A stretch of DNA of 64,000 nt. It comes from Pedobacter segetis (GTDB lineage Bacteria; Bacteroidota; Bacteroidia; Sphingobacteriales; Sphingobacteriaceae). The DNA is taken from positions 1 through 64,000 of the forward strand of contig NZ_JAEHFY010000019.1 of the NCBI RefSeq assembly GCF_016623585.1, in the 5' to 3' direction. Under the pieces are notes generated by a model. It made no database searches, had not been told where the DNA came from, and saw only the letters and a program-made list of their open reading frames with translations. The position numbers and the translations under genes are program-made. Shown here one piece after another: positions 45,103 to 54,007 of the stretch. Positions within the stretch are counted from its first letter, which is position 1. Each line of letters starts with the position of its first letter.

Positions 45103-46932
45103 ATGCAAAAAAAATATTTCTTTCTCTTTTTCTTTTTGTTGCTTACTGCCCAGGCTTTTTCCCAATCAATTATTCAAAATATTAGTAGTAGGCATAACCT
45201 AAGCTTAAACGGTAAATGGAATTATATTATCGACCCCTATGAGAACGGTTTCTATGACTATAGAAGACAAGCTTTTGATCAATCCGAGACAGGAAAAGGT
45301 GGTTTTTATGATGATGTGAAGCAAACAAACAAAGGAAGTTTAATAGAGTATGATTTTGATCATGATGCAACTTTAGACGTACCTGGCGATTGGAATTCCC
45401 AAGCACCAGAGTTAAAATTTTATGAGGGCAGTGTTTGGTACAGAAGGCATTTTAATTTTGAGCCAAAACAAAACAAGCGTTACATAATTTATTTTGCAGC
45501 AGCAAATTATGAAACCCATGTTTACTTAAACGGTAAAAAATTAGGAATGCACAAAGGCGGTTTTACTCCTTTCCAATTTGAAGTTACTGGAAAGTTAAAG
45601 AACGGAGAAAACTCTATTGTGGTTAAAGTAGATAATACTAGAAAGCAAGATGAAATACCAACTATAAATACAGATTGGTGGAATTATGGCGGGCTTACAG
45701 CCGATGTTTACCTTTCAGAATTACCCGAAACTTACATAGATAATTATAAAGTACAATTAGCCAAAGGTAATTTAAAAGAAATTGAAGGTTTTGTGCAGCT
45801 CTCTGGTAATCAAAAGTCTCAATCTGTAGCTATCAATATTCCAGAAGCCAAGCTTACTTATCAACTTAAAACAGATACTTCTGGTTATGCAACTTTTAAA
45901 TTCCCTGTTAAAAATTTAAAATACTGGTCACCAGAAAGTCCAAAACTTTATCAGGTAACTTTGCAAACAGAAACAGATAAATTAGATGATAAAATAGGAT
46001 TTAGAACAATTGAAACAAGGGGGAAGGATGTTTTATTAAATGGTAAATCTGTGTTTTTAAGAGGAATTGCTATTCATAATGAAAATCCGTTGATACCCGG
46101 AAGACCGCGTTCTGAGGGTGATCTGAGAATGTTGTTAAATTGGGCAAAAGAACTTAATTGTAATTATGTAAGGTTAGCACATTATCCGCATAACGAAAAA
46201 ATGTTACGTCTTGCCGATGAAATGGGTTTAATGGTATGGGCAGAAGTACCAGTTTATTGGACAATCTCTTGGGAAAATCCAGCAACTTATCAGAATGCCC
46301 AAAAGCAATTAACAGATCTAATCGATAGGGATAAAAACAGAGCTGCTGTGATTATATGGTCTGTTGGAAATGAAACACCTATTAGCCAACCTAGAAATAA
46401 ATTTATGGGGGATCTAATAGATAAGGCACATGAATTAGACCACACTCGCTTAATTTCTGCCGCTCTAGAGCTGCACCGTAAAGATTCTACCATTTATGTT
46501 GATGATGTTTTAGGAGAGAAGTTAGATCTAGTTAGTTTTAATGAGTACGCTGGTTGGTATTGGAGTACGCCCGATGAAATATCAAAATACAATTGGGATA
46601 TTAAATACAATAAACCAGTTGTTATTTCTGAATTGGGGGGATCTGCCTTGGCAGGTTTCCATGCCGATAAAAGCACACGTTGGTCAGAAGAATATCAAGA
46701 CAATCTTTTTAAAAATCAATTTAAATTATTAGGTAAAATAGACGGATTAAGGGGGATGACACCATGGATTTTGGTTGATTTTAGATCTCCAAGAAGAGCG
46801 CACTCTGTTTATCAAAATTTTTGGAACCGTAAAGGATTAATATCAAATACGGGGCAAAAGAAACTAGCTTTTTACACACTCAAAAATTATTACGATAAAA
46901 TCTCTGAAACATTTAATCAGAAAAATAGATAG
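45103..46932 (+). CDS. GH2 glycoside hydrolase (beta-glucuronidase-like), exported
   Basis: Exported 609-residue GH2 enzyme, signal peptide about 1-20. It has the jelly-roll domain (LSLNGKWNY, DVPGDWNSQ, GSVWYRRHF, HKGGFTPF), an Ig-like domain, and a TIM barrel with LRGIAIHNENP, acid/base Glu424 in SVGNETP, and nucleophile Glu510 in VISELGG. The compact length without extra C-terminal Ig domains and the IHNENP/NTDWWNYGGLT motifs fit the beta-glucuronidase branch of GH2. A GH105 (unsaturated uronyl hydrolase) in the same region supports a uronic-acid-bearing substrate. Beta-galactosidase is the alternative. Monocistronic: a strong terminator follows at 46939. Confidence 0.87.
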   Translation: MQKKYFFLFFFLLLTAQAFSQSIIQNISSRHNLSLNGKWNYIIDPYENGFYDYRRQAFDQSETGKGGFYDDVKQTNKGSLIEYDFDHDATLDVPGDWNSQAPELKFYEGSVWYRRHFNFEPKQNKRYIIYFAAANYETHVYLNGKKLGMHKGGFTPFQFEVTGKLKNGENSIVVKVDNTRKQDEIPTINTDWWNYGGLTADVYLSELPETYIDNYKVQLAKGNLKEIEGFVQLSGNQKSQSVAINIPEAKLTYQLKTDTSGYATFKFPVKNLKYWSPESPKLYQVTLQTETDKLDDKIGFRTIETRGKDVLLNGKSVFLRGIAIHNENPLIPGRPRSEGDLRMLLNWAKELNCNYVRLAHYPHNEKMLRLADEMGLMVWAEVPVYWTISWENPATYQNAQKQLTDLIDRDKNRAAVIIWSVGNETPISQPRNKFMGDLIDKAHELDHTRLISAALELHRKDSTIYVDDVLGEKLDLVSFNEYAGWYWSTPDEISKYNWDIKYNKPVVISELGGSALAGFHADKSTRWSEEYQDNLFKNQFKLLGKIDGLRGMTPWILVDFRSPRRAHSVYQNFWNRKGLISNTGQKKLAFYTLKNYYDKISETFNQKNR

Positions 46933-46938
46933 ATTTTG

Positions 46939-46971
46939 AAAGTCTCGGTTAAAAAGCCGAGACTTTTTTAT
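46939..46971 (+). terminator. Rho-independent terminator after GH2
   Basis: AAAGTCTCGG (46939-46948) pairs perfectly with CCGAGACTTT (46957-46966) around an AAAA-rich loop, followed by TTTTTT. It lies 6 bases after the stop codon. Confidence 0.88.
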
Positions 46972-47026
46972 TTATGAACCAGCGAATGGTTTTTTTAAAA
47001 TAAAATTGCTCTATATACTTTAAAAG

Positions 47027-47090
47027 ACATCTTGACCCTCAATTGAGTACATATTTAACCCTCTTAAAATATTATTACTTATCATATTTG
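47027..47090 (+). promoter_or_regulatory. Candidate HTCS operator and promoter of the T9SS propeller-like gene
   Basis: ACATCTTGACCCTC (47027) and ACATATTTAACCCTC (47049) start 22 bp apart. CATATTTG at 47083-47090 is a good -7 match about 20 bp after the second half-site. Confidence 0.55.
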
Positions 47091-47190
47091 AAAAATCGAT
47101 AACCAATTTCGATGGCCAATAAAGGTATTTGATTAGAATTTATCTCAAATGCCATGTAAACTAATTTTATTAAACCTTAAAAAATTAAAC

Positions 47191-48858
47191 ATGAAAAAAA
47201 AACTACTTTTTATTGTTGTATGCTTGGTAACCTGTAACTTATCTCTATTTGCTCAATCTTTTACCGCCGGAAATTTAGTGGTTTACCGTTATGGCGATGG
47301 ATCAGCTTACACGGCGGGACAGTTAGTCCCAGTATTTTTAGATGAATATACAACAGCGGGTACTTTAGTGAAAACTTACGCTGTCCCTAAAATAGTTAAC
47401 GGGTTAAACAAAGGTTTAACTGGACTTTTGAAAAGCGCAGGAGGCCTTTATCAACAAGAAGGAATGTCCACACTTTCGCAAGACGGAAAATACATTACCA
47501 TTTTTGGTTATAATGCCGCAGCAGGAGCAACAGTTCCAACTTCTGCAGATGCTTTAGTTGTTGGTGTAATTGCTGCGGATGGTTCTATTAATACCCAAAC
47601 TACTTTATCTGGTGACGCAACAACAGGTTTAGGTACCCCAAGATCTGCGATAATAGATGAAACTAATATTTGGGCTAACGGCTACGTTAATGGTGTTCAA
47701 TACACAACATTAAATGGTACCACTTCAACTAGGGTAAGTACAGCACAAAACTCTCCAACAACTTTAGCCATATACGCTGGTAGTTTAATAGCCCCAATAG
47801 CATCAACTACTACACTTGCTTATGCTAACCCTTTGCCTACAACTAGCACTACCTTTTCCCTAAGAAATGGAGCTGCGAACGGCACCAGTAATACGATTAA
47901 TCAATTAATAGAATTCCCATTTAGTGATAGAAAGGTTTACTACGCAATTGACGATGCTAATAATGAAATAAGAAGGTACAATACAAATATGGCAGGTACA
48001 GATTTGGTTTATAGAGTAACCATTCCTTCAACCGGTTCAACTTTGTTGAAAAGTATTACAGGGGTTTCAAATGTAGTGGGTGCCAATACGGTTTTTACGT
48101 TATATGTTACATCTTGGGGAGATGATGGTACTGGAGCAGGAACGTCTAAATTGTATACATTCTCTGAAACATTTGCTACCCAAGCTAGTGGGGGCGTAAA
48201 TAGTTCTATCTCTACAACACCATTAACACTTCTAGCTACTGCACCAGCGGGTACAGTTTTTAGAAGCGTAACTTTTGCACCGCAAGGTAGTTCTTCAATT
48301 GGTACGGGTACGCTTCCTGTTTCTTTAACATCATTTAAAGGAGTTAAGAAAGATGATGCCATCCAATTGAATTGGGCTACAGTTTCAGAGAAAAATAATT
48401 CATATTTTGATGTTTTGCGTTCTTCTGATGGAGAAAAATTTACTTCAATTGGTAAAGTAAAAGGCAAAGGAAACTCTGATGAATTGGTTAACTACAGTTT
48501 TTTAGATACAAACCCTTTAAGCGGCACAGATTATTATCAATTAAATCAGGTTGATTTTAATGGTCAATCTACAAAATCTCCAATAGTAGCAGTTGCATCA
48601 GGCCTTAAGGCTAACGATATGACTATTTATGCAAACCACAATTCTAATGAGGTAAAATTGAATATTTTTTCTGCAAGTAAAACCTTTAGTACTTTAAGTG
48701 TATTTGATTTATCGGGAAAAAGAATTTTTAATAAAGCAGTTCAATTAGAAAAAGGATACAATAATATTTCCTTATCTTTAGTTCTTAAGGTGGGATTATT
48801 TGTGGCAACGCTACAAACACCTAATGAAAGCCTGAGCAAGAAATTTACAAATCAATAA
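47191..48858 (+). CDS. Secreted propeller-like protein with T9SS sorting domain
   Basis: A 555-residue exported protein of unknown function. The ATG at 47191 is chosen because it starts a clean signal peptide (MKKKLLFIVVCLVTC...LFAQ); an in-frame ATG at 47149 would add 14 unlikely residues. The body (about 22-385) has repeating beta-rich segments (GNLVVYRYGDGSA, MSTLSQDGKYITIFGYN, DDANNEIRRYNT, LYVTSWGDDGTG) like a beta-propeller. It ends with the T9SS domain seen in the 6345 and 7477 proteins (LTSFKG, LNWATVSEKNN, YSFLDTNPLSG). It may bind glycan at the surface. Many Ser, Thr and Ala residues suggest a surface-exposed protein. A terminator separates it from the GH3 gene. Confidence 0.7.
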   Translation: MKKKLLFIVVCLVTCNLSLFAQSFTAGNLVVYRYGDGSAYTAGQLVPVFLDEYTTAGTLVKTYAVPKIVNGLNKGLTGLLKSAGGLYQQEGMSTLSQDGKYITIFGYNAAAGATVPTSADALVVGVIAADGSINTQTTLSGDATTGLGTPRSAIIDETNIWANGYVNGVQYTTLNGTTSTRVSTAQNSPTTLAIYAGSLIAPIASTTTLAYANPLPTTSTTFSLRNGAANGTSNTINQLIEFPFSDRKVYYAIDDANNEIRRYNTNMAGTDLVYRVTIPSTGSTLLKSITGVSNVVGANTVFTLYVTSWGDDGTGAGTSKLYTFSETFATQASGGVNSSISTTPLTLLATAPAGTVFRSVTFAPQGSSSIGTGTLPVSLTSFKGVKKDDAIQLNWATVSEKNNSYFDVLRSSDGEKFTSIGKVKGKGNSDELVNYSFLDTNPLSGTDYYQLNQVDFNGQSTKSPIVAVASGLKANDMTIYANHNSNEVKLNIFSASKTFSTLSVFDLSGKRIFNKAVQLEKGYNNISLSLVLKVGLFVATLQTPNESLSKKFTNQ

Positions 48859-48869
48859 TATTTATCCAG

Positions 48870-48905
48870 AGGCTATATCCTGATTTTAAAGGTATAGCCT
48901 TTTTA
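48870..48905 (+). terminator. Terminator between the T9SS protein and GH3 genes
   Basis: AGGCTATA (48870-48877) pairs with TATAGCCT (48893-48900), followed by TTTTATTTT. It lies only 12 bases before the GH3 start codon, so GH3 would depend on read-through, or on a promoter I cannot see. Confidence 0.75.
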
Positions 48906-48916
48906 TTTTCATCTTA

Positions 48917-51355
48917 ATGAATTTTAAATCACTTAAAAAATCATTACTTCTGTTTGTATTATCAAGTAGTGTAATTACAGGTTTAGCGCAAAGTAAAACA
49001 ACTAGTATTTACCACGATAAGTGGATAGATTTTAACAAAAATGGGAAAAAGGATGTTTTTGAAGATCCGCAACAAACTGTAGAAGCTAGAGTAAGCGATT
49101 TGCTTTCGCAGATGAATGTGGATGAGAAAACCTGCCAAATGGCTACTCTTTACGGTTATCATCGTGTGTTAAAAGACCAATTGCCAACACCTGAGTGGAA
49201 AAATGAGATATGGAAGGATGGTATTGCCAATATTGATGAACATTTAAATAGTTTACCATTTAATCCGGAAGCGAAGTCTGAATATTCATTCCCATTTAGT
49301 AAACATGCTGATGCTATTAACCAAGTTCAAAAGTGGTTCATAGAACAAACCAGGCTGGGTATCCCGGTTGATTTTACCAACGAAGGCATTCACGGTTTAA
49401 ACCATGATAGGGCAACGCCTTTGCCTTCTCCAATAAATATCGGGAGTACTTGGGATAAATCAATGGTAAGAACTGCTGGCGATATTGTGGGAAGAGAGGC
49501 CAAAGCTTTAGGTTACACCAATGTTTATGCGCCAATTTTAGATGTATCCAGAGACCCAAGATGGGGAAGGGTAGTAGAAACTTATGGTGAAGACCCGTTT
49601 TTGATTGCAGAATTGGGTAAGCAAATGACTTTGGGCATACAAGAAAACGGAGTGGCATCAACAATAAAACATTTTGCTGTTTACAGTATGCCAAAGGGAG
49701 GAAGAGATGGTAGTGTAAGAACAGACCCTCACATTACGCCTAGAGAATTGCATGAACTTTATCTATATCCCTTTAGAAGAGTGATCCAAGAAGCTAAACC
49801 TTTAGGTGTAATGAGTAGTTATAACGATTGGAATGGAATGCCTGTTACAGGAAGTGCCTATTTTTTAACAGAATTACTAAGAAAGCAATATGGCTTTACA
49901 GGTTATGTTGTCTCTGATAGCGAAGCTGTTGAGTATTTATTTACCAAACATCATGTTGCTAAAGATGTGGAAGATGCGGTAAGACTGGCTATAGAAGCAG
50001 GACTGAATGTTCGCACCAATTTTTCTCCTCCAGAAACATACATCCTCCCGCTTAGAAATCTTATCAAATCAGGTAAAGTTTCTATGGAAACCTTAAATTC
50101 TAGGGTTGCTGATGTTTTAAGAGTTAAATTTAAGTTGGGTTTATTTGATCAACCTTATGTAAACGATCCAAAATTATCAGATAAAAAAGTGCATACACAA
50201 GCAGACGATGATTTTGCCTTGCAACTCAATAAAGAATCAATGGTGCTTTTAAAAAATGAGCCATACAAAAATGAGCAGCAGCCAATTCTTCCTTTGGATA
50301 AGAATAAAGTGAAAAGTATTTTGATAACTGGGCCTTTAGCCACAGAAACCAATTATGAATTGAGTAGGTATGGTCCTTCTAACAATCCGGTAACCTCTGT
50401 TTTAGATGGGATAAAAAACGAAGTGGGCAGTAAAGTGAAAATCACTTATGCAAAAGGTTGTAATGTGGTTGATGCAACTTGGCCAGAAAGCGAAATTATC
50501 CCAACGCCATTAACTAACGAGGAACAAAAGGAAATTGACAATGCTGTTGCCGAAGCTAAATTGGTAGATGTAGTTATAGCTGTAGTTGGTGAGGATGAAA
50601 AAAGGGTAGGTGAAGGCCTTTCAAGATCGGGATTAGATTTGCCAGGAAGGCAGCGACAACTGCTGCAAGCGCTTTATGCCACCGGTAAACCAATTATAAT
50701 GGTAATGGTAAACGGACAACCTTTAACCATCAACTGGGAGAACAGATATCTTACAGCAATTTTAGAAGCTTGGTTTCCAGGAGCACAAGGTGGAAAGGCT
50801 ATTGCTCAAACCTTGTTTGGAGAATACAACCCAGGAGGTAAATTGCCAATGACTTTTCCAAAAAGCGTAGGTCAGATTGAGCTTAACTTTCCCTTTAAAA
50901 AAGGTTCACAGTTAGATCAACCAGGTCCAAAAGTTTATGGTAAAACAAGATTGAATGGACCTTTATATCCTTTTGGATATGGTTTAAGTTATACCAGTTT
51001 TGAATTTAAGAATCTAAAAATCAATCCTTCACAAAGCTTTAACCAAGGAGATATTTCTATATATGTTGATGTTACCAATACAGGTAAATTAAAAGGCGAT
51101 GAAGTTGTGCAACTTTATATCAGCGATGAGCAAAGTAGCCTAACCACTTATGACTCCGTTTTGAGAGGTTTTGAAAGAGTAAGCCTTTCTCCAAACGAGA
51201 CAAAAACGGTAGAGTTTAAACTAAAACCTAATGATTTGGCCATTTATGATAAAGACATGAATTTTGTAGTTGAACCGGGAATGTTTAAAGTTAAAATAGG
51301 TAATTCCTCGCAGGATATTAAACTAACCAAAGAACTAGAAATAAAGAATAATTAA
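48917..51355 (+). CDS. GH3 glycoside hydrolase, exported, with Ca-loop-like N-terminus
   Basis: Exported 812-residue GH3 (signal peptide about 1-24). The mature N-terminus reads KWIDFNKNGKKDVFED, which has the spacing of an EF-hand/dockerin-type calcium loop. The barrel has DVSRDPRWGRVVETYGEDPF, STIKHFAVYS and nucleophile Asp334 in VVSDSEA, where the usual Trp after SD is replaced by Ser. The sandwich domain (AVVGEDEKRVGEGLSRS, GKLPMTFP) and FnIII domain (FGYGLSYTSF, VTNTG) follow. It shares one base with the next gene (TAATG at 51353-51357), so the two are coupled. Exo-beta-glucosidase or xylosidase; it differs enough from the two minus-strand GH3 enzymes to have another specificity. Confidence 0.9.
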   Translation: MNFKSLKKSLLLFVLSSSVITGLAQSKTTSIYHDKWIDFNKNGKKDVFEDPQQTVEARVSDLLSQMNVDEKTCQMATLYGYHRVLKDQLPTPEWKNEIWKDGIANIDEHLNSLPFNPEAKSEYSFPFSKHADAINQVQKWFIEQTRLGIPVDFTNEGIHGLNHDRATPLPSPINIGSTWDKSMVRTAGDIVGREAKALGYTNVYAPILDVSRDPRWGRVVETYGEDPFLIAELGKQMTLGIQENGVASTIKHFAVYSMPKGGRDGSVRTDPHITPRELHELYLYPFRRVIQEAKPLGVMSSYNDWNGMPVTGSAYFLTELLRKQYGFTGYVVSDSEAVEYLFTKHHVAKDVEDAVRLAIEAGLNVRTNFSPPETYILPLRNLIKSGKVSMETLNSRVADVLRVKFKLGLFDQPYVNDPKLSDKKVHTQADDDFALQLNKESMVLLKNEPYKNEQQPILPLDKNKVKSILITGPLATETNYELSRYGPSNNPVTSVLDGIKNEVGSKVKITYAKGCNVVDATWPESEIIPTPLTNEEQKEIDNAVAEAKLVDVVIAVVGEDEKRVGEGLSRSGLDLPGRQRQLLQALYATGKPIIMVMVNGQPLTINWENRYLTAILEAWFPGAQGGKAIAQTLFGEYNPGGKLPMTFPKSVGQIELNFPFKKGSQLDQPGPKVYGKTRLNGPLYPFGYGLSYTSFEFKNLKINPSQSFNQGDISIYVDVTNTGKLKGDEVVQLYISDEQSSLTTYDSVLRGFERVSLSPNETKTVEFKLKPNDLAIYDKDMNFVVEPGMFKVKIGNSSQDIKLTKELEIKNN

Positions 51356-52665
51356 TGAAACCATCTAAATATTTTTATACAAAAATTAATTATAGTGCTA
51401 TAATATTTTTGTTATTCTTTATCATTAATCCATTTTATTCTAATGCTCAAACCAAAATAAGCCCTTATTTATTTGGAGAAAATGCTTGGGCCCCTAATGA
51501 GATTTTTAAGGTTCAAGATCAGATTAAAAAAGTTAAATATCAAGTAATTAGGATAGGCGGTAATGGATATGAAAACTCTGGCTTTGTTTATCAAGAGGCT
51601 ATCAAATTGATAAATTTTGCGAGGTCTGTAGGTGCAGAGCCAATTTTTCAAATCCCTAGGCAGCTTAAAGACAATGATAAAGCCTTTAAAGCCATTGAGT
51701 ATATTAATGGCAAGATGAAGGAGAATATCAAGTTATGGTGTATTGGTAACGAGCCAGATCATCATAATCAGTTAGCAAGTCCAGAAGAAGTTTCAAATTA
51801 TTTTAAAAAAATAAGTGAACAAATAAAAAGATATGATCCCAAGGCTAAAGTAATGGGATTTGATTTAGCGTCTTATAAACCGTTATACTTAAGCCGTTTA
51901 TTGGGTGGCGATTTAGATGTTACTGGTAAAATCCCCGGTAAAGATTATTATTATTTAGATGTAGTTACTTTTCACGGCTATAATTTTCCAGACATTAGCA
52001 AATTTGAAAAAGAAGTAAATCAGCTTCAATCTACACTAAAAGGCCTTAATAAATCAAGACCAGATTCGCAAAAGCTAAAATGGGCAATAACAGAATTTAA
52101 CTCTCATTGGATAGTTGATCCTAAGTTGGGCGAAGATTATATGCCTTTTAATTTTCATAACGGACAATTGTATGCCCAAGTTTATGATTTAGGGATGAGA
52201 GCAGGTGCTTTTACAATTTGCCCTTGGAGCATGTTAGAAGGTGGTGCCCATAGATCGGGTACTGATTTGAGTTTGTTTGATGAAGAAGACGGCAAATATT
52301 TGCCTCGCTCAAATTACTATCATACCATGTTGCTTGCCCAAAATTTTAGAAATAACTATTTAAAACACAGCGCAAATACATCTGATTTAAAAATCATCCC
52401 TATGGGAGATGATAAGGGTCTATCCATAATGATCCTTAATATTAGTAAAACCCAATCTCATGTCTATACATTAGCTTTTGATGATACGTTGAAAATTAAA
52501 AGTGCTTTTTCAATAAATGCCAATATTAATCAAACTTATATAGATAGTATAGGTGCAGAAACTACTCAAATGTTACTATTTAATACTAAAGGAGAATTGA
52601 TTAAAAAGTGGAGCTATAATAAAATTCAAGCAGAAGCAATGGAATCTCCGGTAGAAGAAAAGTAA
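51355..52665 (+). CDS. Clan GH-A glycoside hydrolase, family not assigned
   Basis: Exported 436-residue protein (signal peptide about 1-31). A TIM-barrel glycosidase is supported by WCIGNEPD (likely acid/base Glu133), VTFHGYN and AITEFN (likely nucleophile Glu247), with the Asn-Glu and Glu spacing of clan GH-A. It opens ISPYLFGENAW and RIGGNGYENSG. A C-terminal beta domain (about 330-425) resembles those of GH39/GH51/GH30 enzymes. None of these families fits fully, so this may be an unclassified family. Translation is coupled to the GH3 gene by a one-base overlap, which suggests that the pair act in sequence: endo- or exo-cut, then GH3 trimming. Confidence 0.72.
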   Translation: MKPSKYFYTKINYSAIIFLLFFIINPFYSNAQTKISPYLFGENAWAPNEIFKVQDQIKKVKYQVIRIGGNGYENSGFVYQEAIKLINFARSVGAEPIFQIPRQLKDNDKAFKAIEYINGKMKENIKLWCIGNEPDHHNQLASPEEVSNYFKKISEQIKRYDPKAKVMGFDLASYKPLYLSRLLGGDLDVTGKIPGKDYYYLDVVTFHGYNFPDISKFEKEVNQLQSTLKGLNKSRPDSQKLKWAITEFNSHWIVDPKLGEDYMPFNFHNGQLYAQVYDLGMRAGAFTICPWSMLEGGAHRSGTDLSLFDEEDGKYLPRSNYYHTMLLAQNFRNNYLKHSANTSDLKIIPMGDDKGLSIMILNISKTQSHVYTLAFDDTLKIKSAFSINANINQTYIDSIGAETTQMLLFNTKGELIKKWSYNKIQAEAMESPVEEK

Positions 52666-52695
52666 ATCTCTTAGATGTTTTTATTATCATCAATG

Positions 52696-52760
52696 TACAT
52701 TTAGACCCTCCATTAAGAATATTAGCACCCCTTTTAAATGGGTGTTTTATTACACATTTG
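52696..52760 (+). promoter_or_regulatory. Candidate HTCS operator and promoter of the GH10 operon
   Basis: TACATTTAGACCC (52696) and AATATTAGCACCC (52718) start 22 bp apart. CACATTTG at 52753-52760 is a -7 candidate about 22 bp after the second CCC. The first half-site is almost the same as in the operators at 40324-40360 and 47027-47063. Confidence 0.5.
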
Positions 52761-52892
52761 TTAATGTATTAAGAACTTAACTTGGTACATAAAACCAATT
52801 AACAATTTATTTTAATCATTTTTTGTTTTGATATGATACTATATCTATAAGCTAACAAAAAAATGATGACCAATTAAACGAATCTAAAAAAC

Positions 52893-53990
52893 ATGAAAAA
52901 AATCTTGTTATCATGTGTGGTATTAGCATTAATTGCTACGGCTTCATGTAAAAAATCATCAGAAACACCAAAGCTTATTCCAATCCCACCGGTTGAAATT
53001 CCACCAGTAATTTCTAACAAAAAATTAATTGAGGTTGCAGATTTTAAAATTGGGGCAGCTGTTAAAGTAGCATCATTACAAGGCGACGCTTCTTTTGCAA
53101 GTACAGTTAAATCAGAGTATAATCAGATCACTGCAGAATACGAAATGAAAATGAATTTCATTTGGACGGCAGATAACGTTTATGATTTTTCAAAGGTTGA
53201 TTATTTAATAAACTTCGCCCAACAAAATAATTTGGCTGTTCATGGGCATGCCTTATTATGGTATCAGTCGTTTCCAGATTGGTTAAAAAACGCTGGACTA
53301 GATAGCGTTGCTTTTGAAAATAAAGTAAAAACCTATATACAAACCTATGTTGGAAGGTACAAAGGTAAGGTTAGAAGTTGGGATGTTGCCAACGAAATTT
53401 TTAATGATGATGGAACCCTACGTGTAGAATCTCAAATTCAAGGAAGATTTAAAGATCCAATTGGTTTTGTGGGCAGATGCTTTAAATATGCACATGATGC
53501 TGATCCAGACGCAAAACTTTTCTATAATGATTACAATGTAGTGTTAGCATCTGGCAAAAGAACAGCTATGAAAAACATGGCTATAAGATTTAAAAAAGCA
53601 GGTGTACAGATTGATGGCTTGGGTGAGCAATTTCATTACAGAATATCAACAAGCCAATCTCAAATTAACTCTGGTTTTGCAGATTTGGCAAGTTCTGGCT
53701 TATTGATACATATCTCAGAAGCAGATTGTAAAGTAAATGTTAATGACTCTCCTGCTTATGTACTTAATGATGTTGACAAACAAAAACAATCTGATTTCTT
53801 TAAAAATATAGCTAAACTTTATAATGCTTTACCGGCCAATCAAAAGTTTGCCATTACCACTTGGGGCGTTACTGATAAAAGCACCTGGTTAAGAAATAGT
53901 ACCAATGGAAATAAAGAATACCCATTATTATTTGATGAAAATTATAATAAAAAACCAGCTTACACTGGATTTCTTGCGGGTTTAAATTAA
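52893..53990 (+). CDS. GH10 endo-beta-1,4-xylanase-like lipoprotein
   Basis: Lipid-anchored GH10 enzyme of 365 residues (lipobox ATASC, Cys19, followed by Lys and a Pro-rich linker). The barrel shows HGHALLWYQSFPDW, the acid/base Glu168 in DVANEIFND, FYNDYN, GLGEQFH, and nucleophile Glu276 in IHISEADC, then TTWGVTDKSTW. The core matches GH10, but the nucleophile block is ISEAD rather than the common ITELD, and the common Gln-Ser-His before it is GEQFHY. This marks a distant GH10 subgroup, so the substrate may not be plain xylan. It is 17 bases upstream of the GH50-like gene, in one operon. Confidence 0.9.
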   Translation: MKKILLSCVVLALIATASCKKSSETPKLIPIPPVEIPPVISNKKLIEVADFKIGAAVKVASLQGDASFASTVKSEYNQITAEYEMKMNFIWTADNVYDFSKVDYLINFAQQNNLAVHGHALLWYQSFPDWLKNAGLDSVAFENKVKTYIQTYVGRYKGKVRSWDVANEIFNDDGTLRVESQIQGRFKDPIGFVGRCFKYAHDADPDAKLFYNDYNVVLASGKRTAMKNMAIRFKKAGVQIDGLGEQFHYRISTSQSQINSGFADLASSGLLIHISEADCKVNVNDSPAYVLNDVDKQKQSDFFKNIAKLYNALPANQKFAITTWGVTDKSTWLRNSTNGNKEYPLLFDENYNKKPAYTGFLAGLN

Positions 53991-54007
53991 TAATTGGTAT
54001 TAAAATA

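Noticed and set aside
44967-45185. Small gene before the GH2 at 45103
   Set aside because: The frame overlaps the GH2 start, has no RBS-like region or recognisable domain, and runs through the leader.
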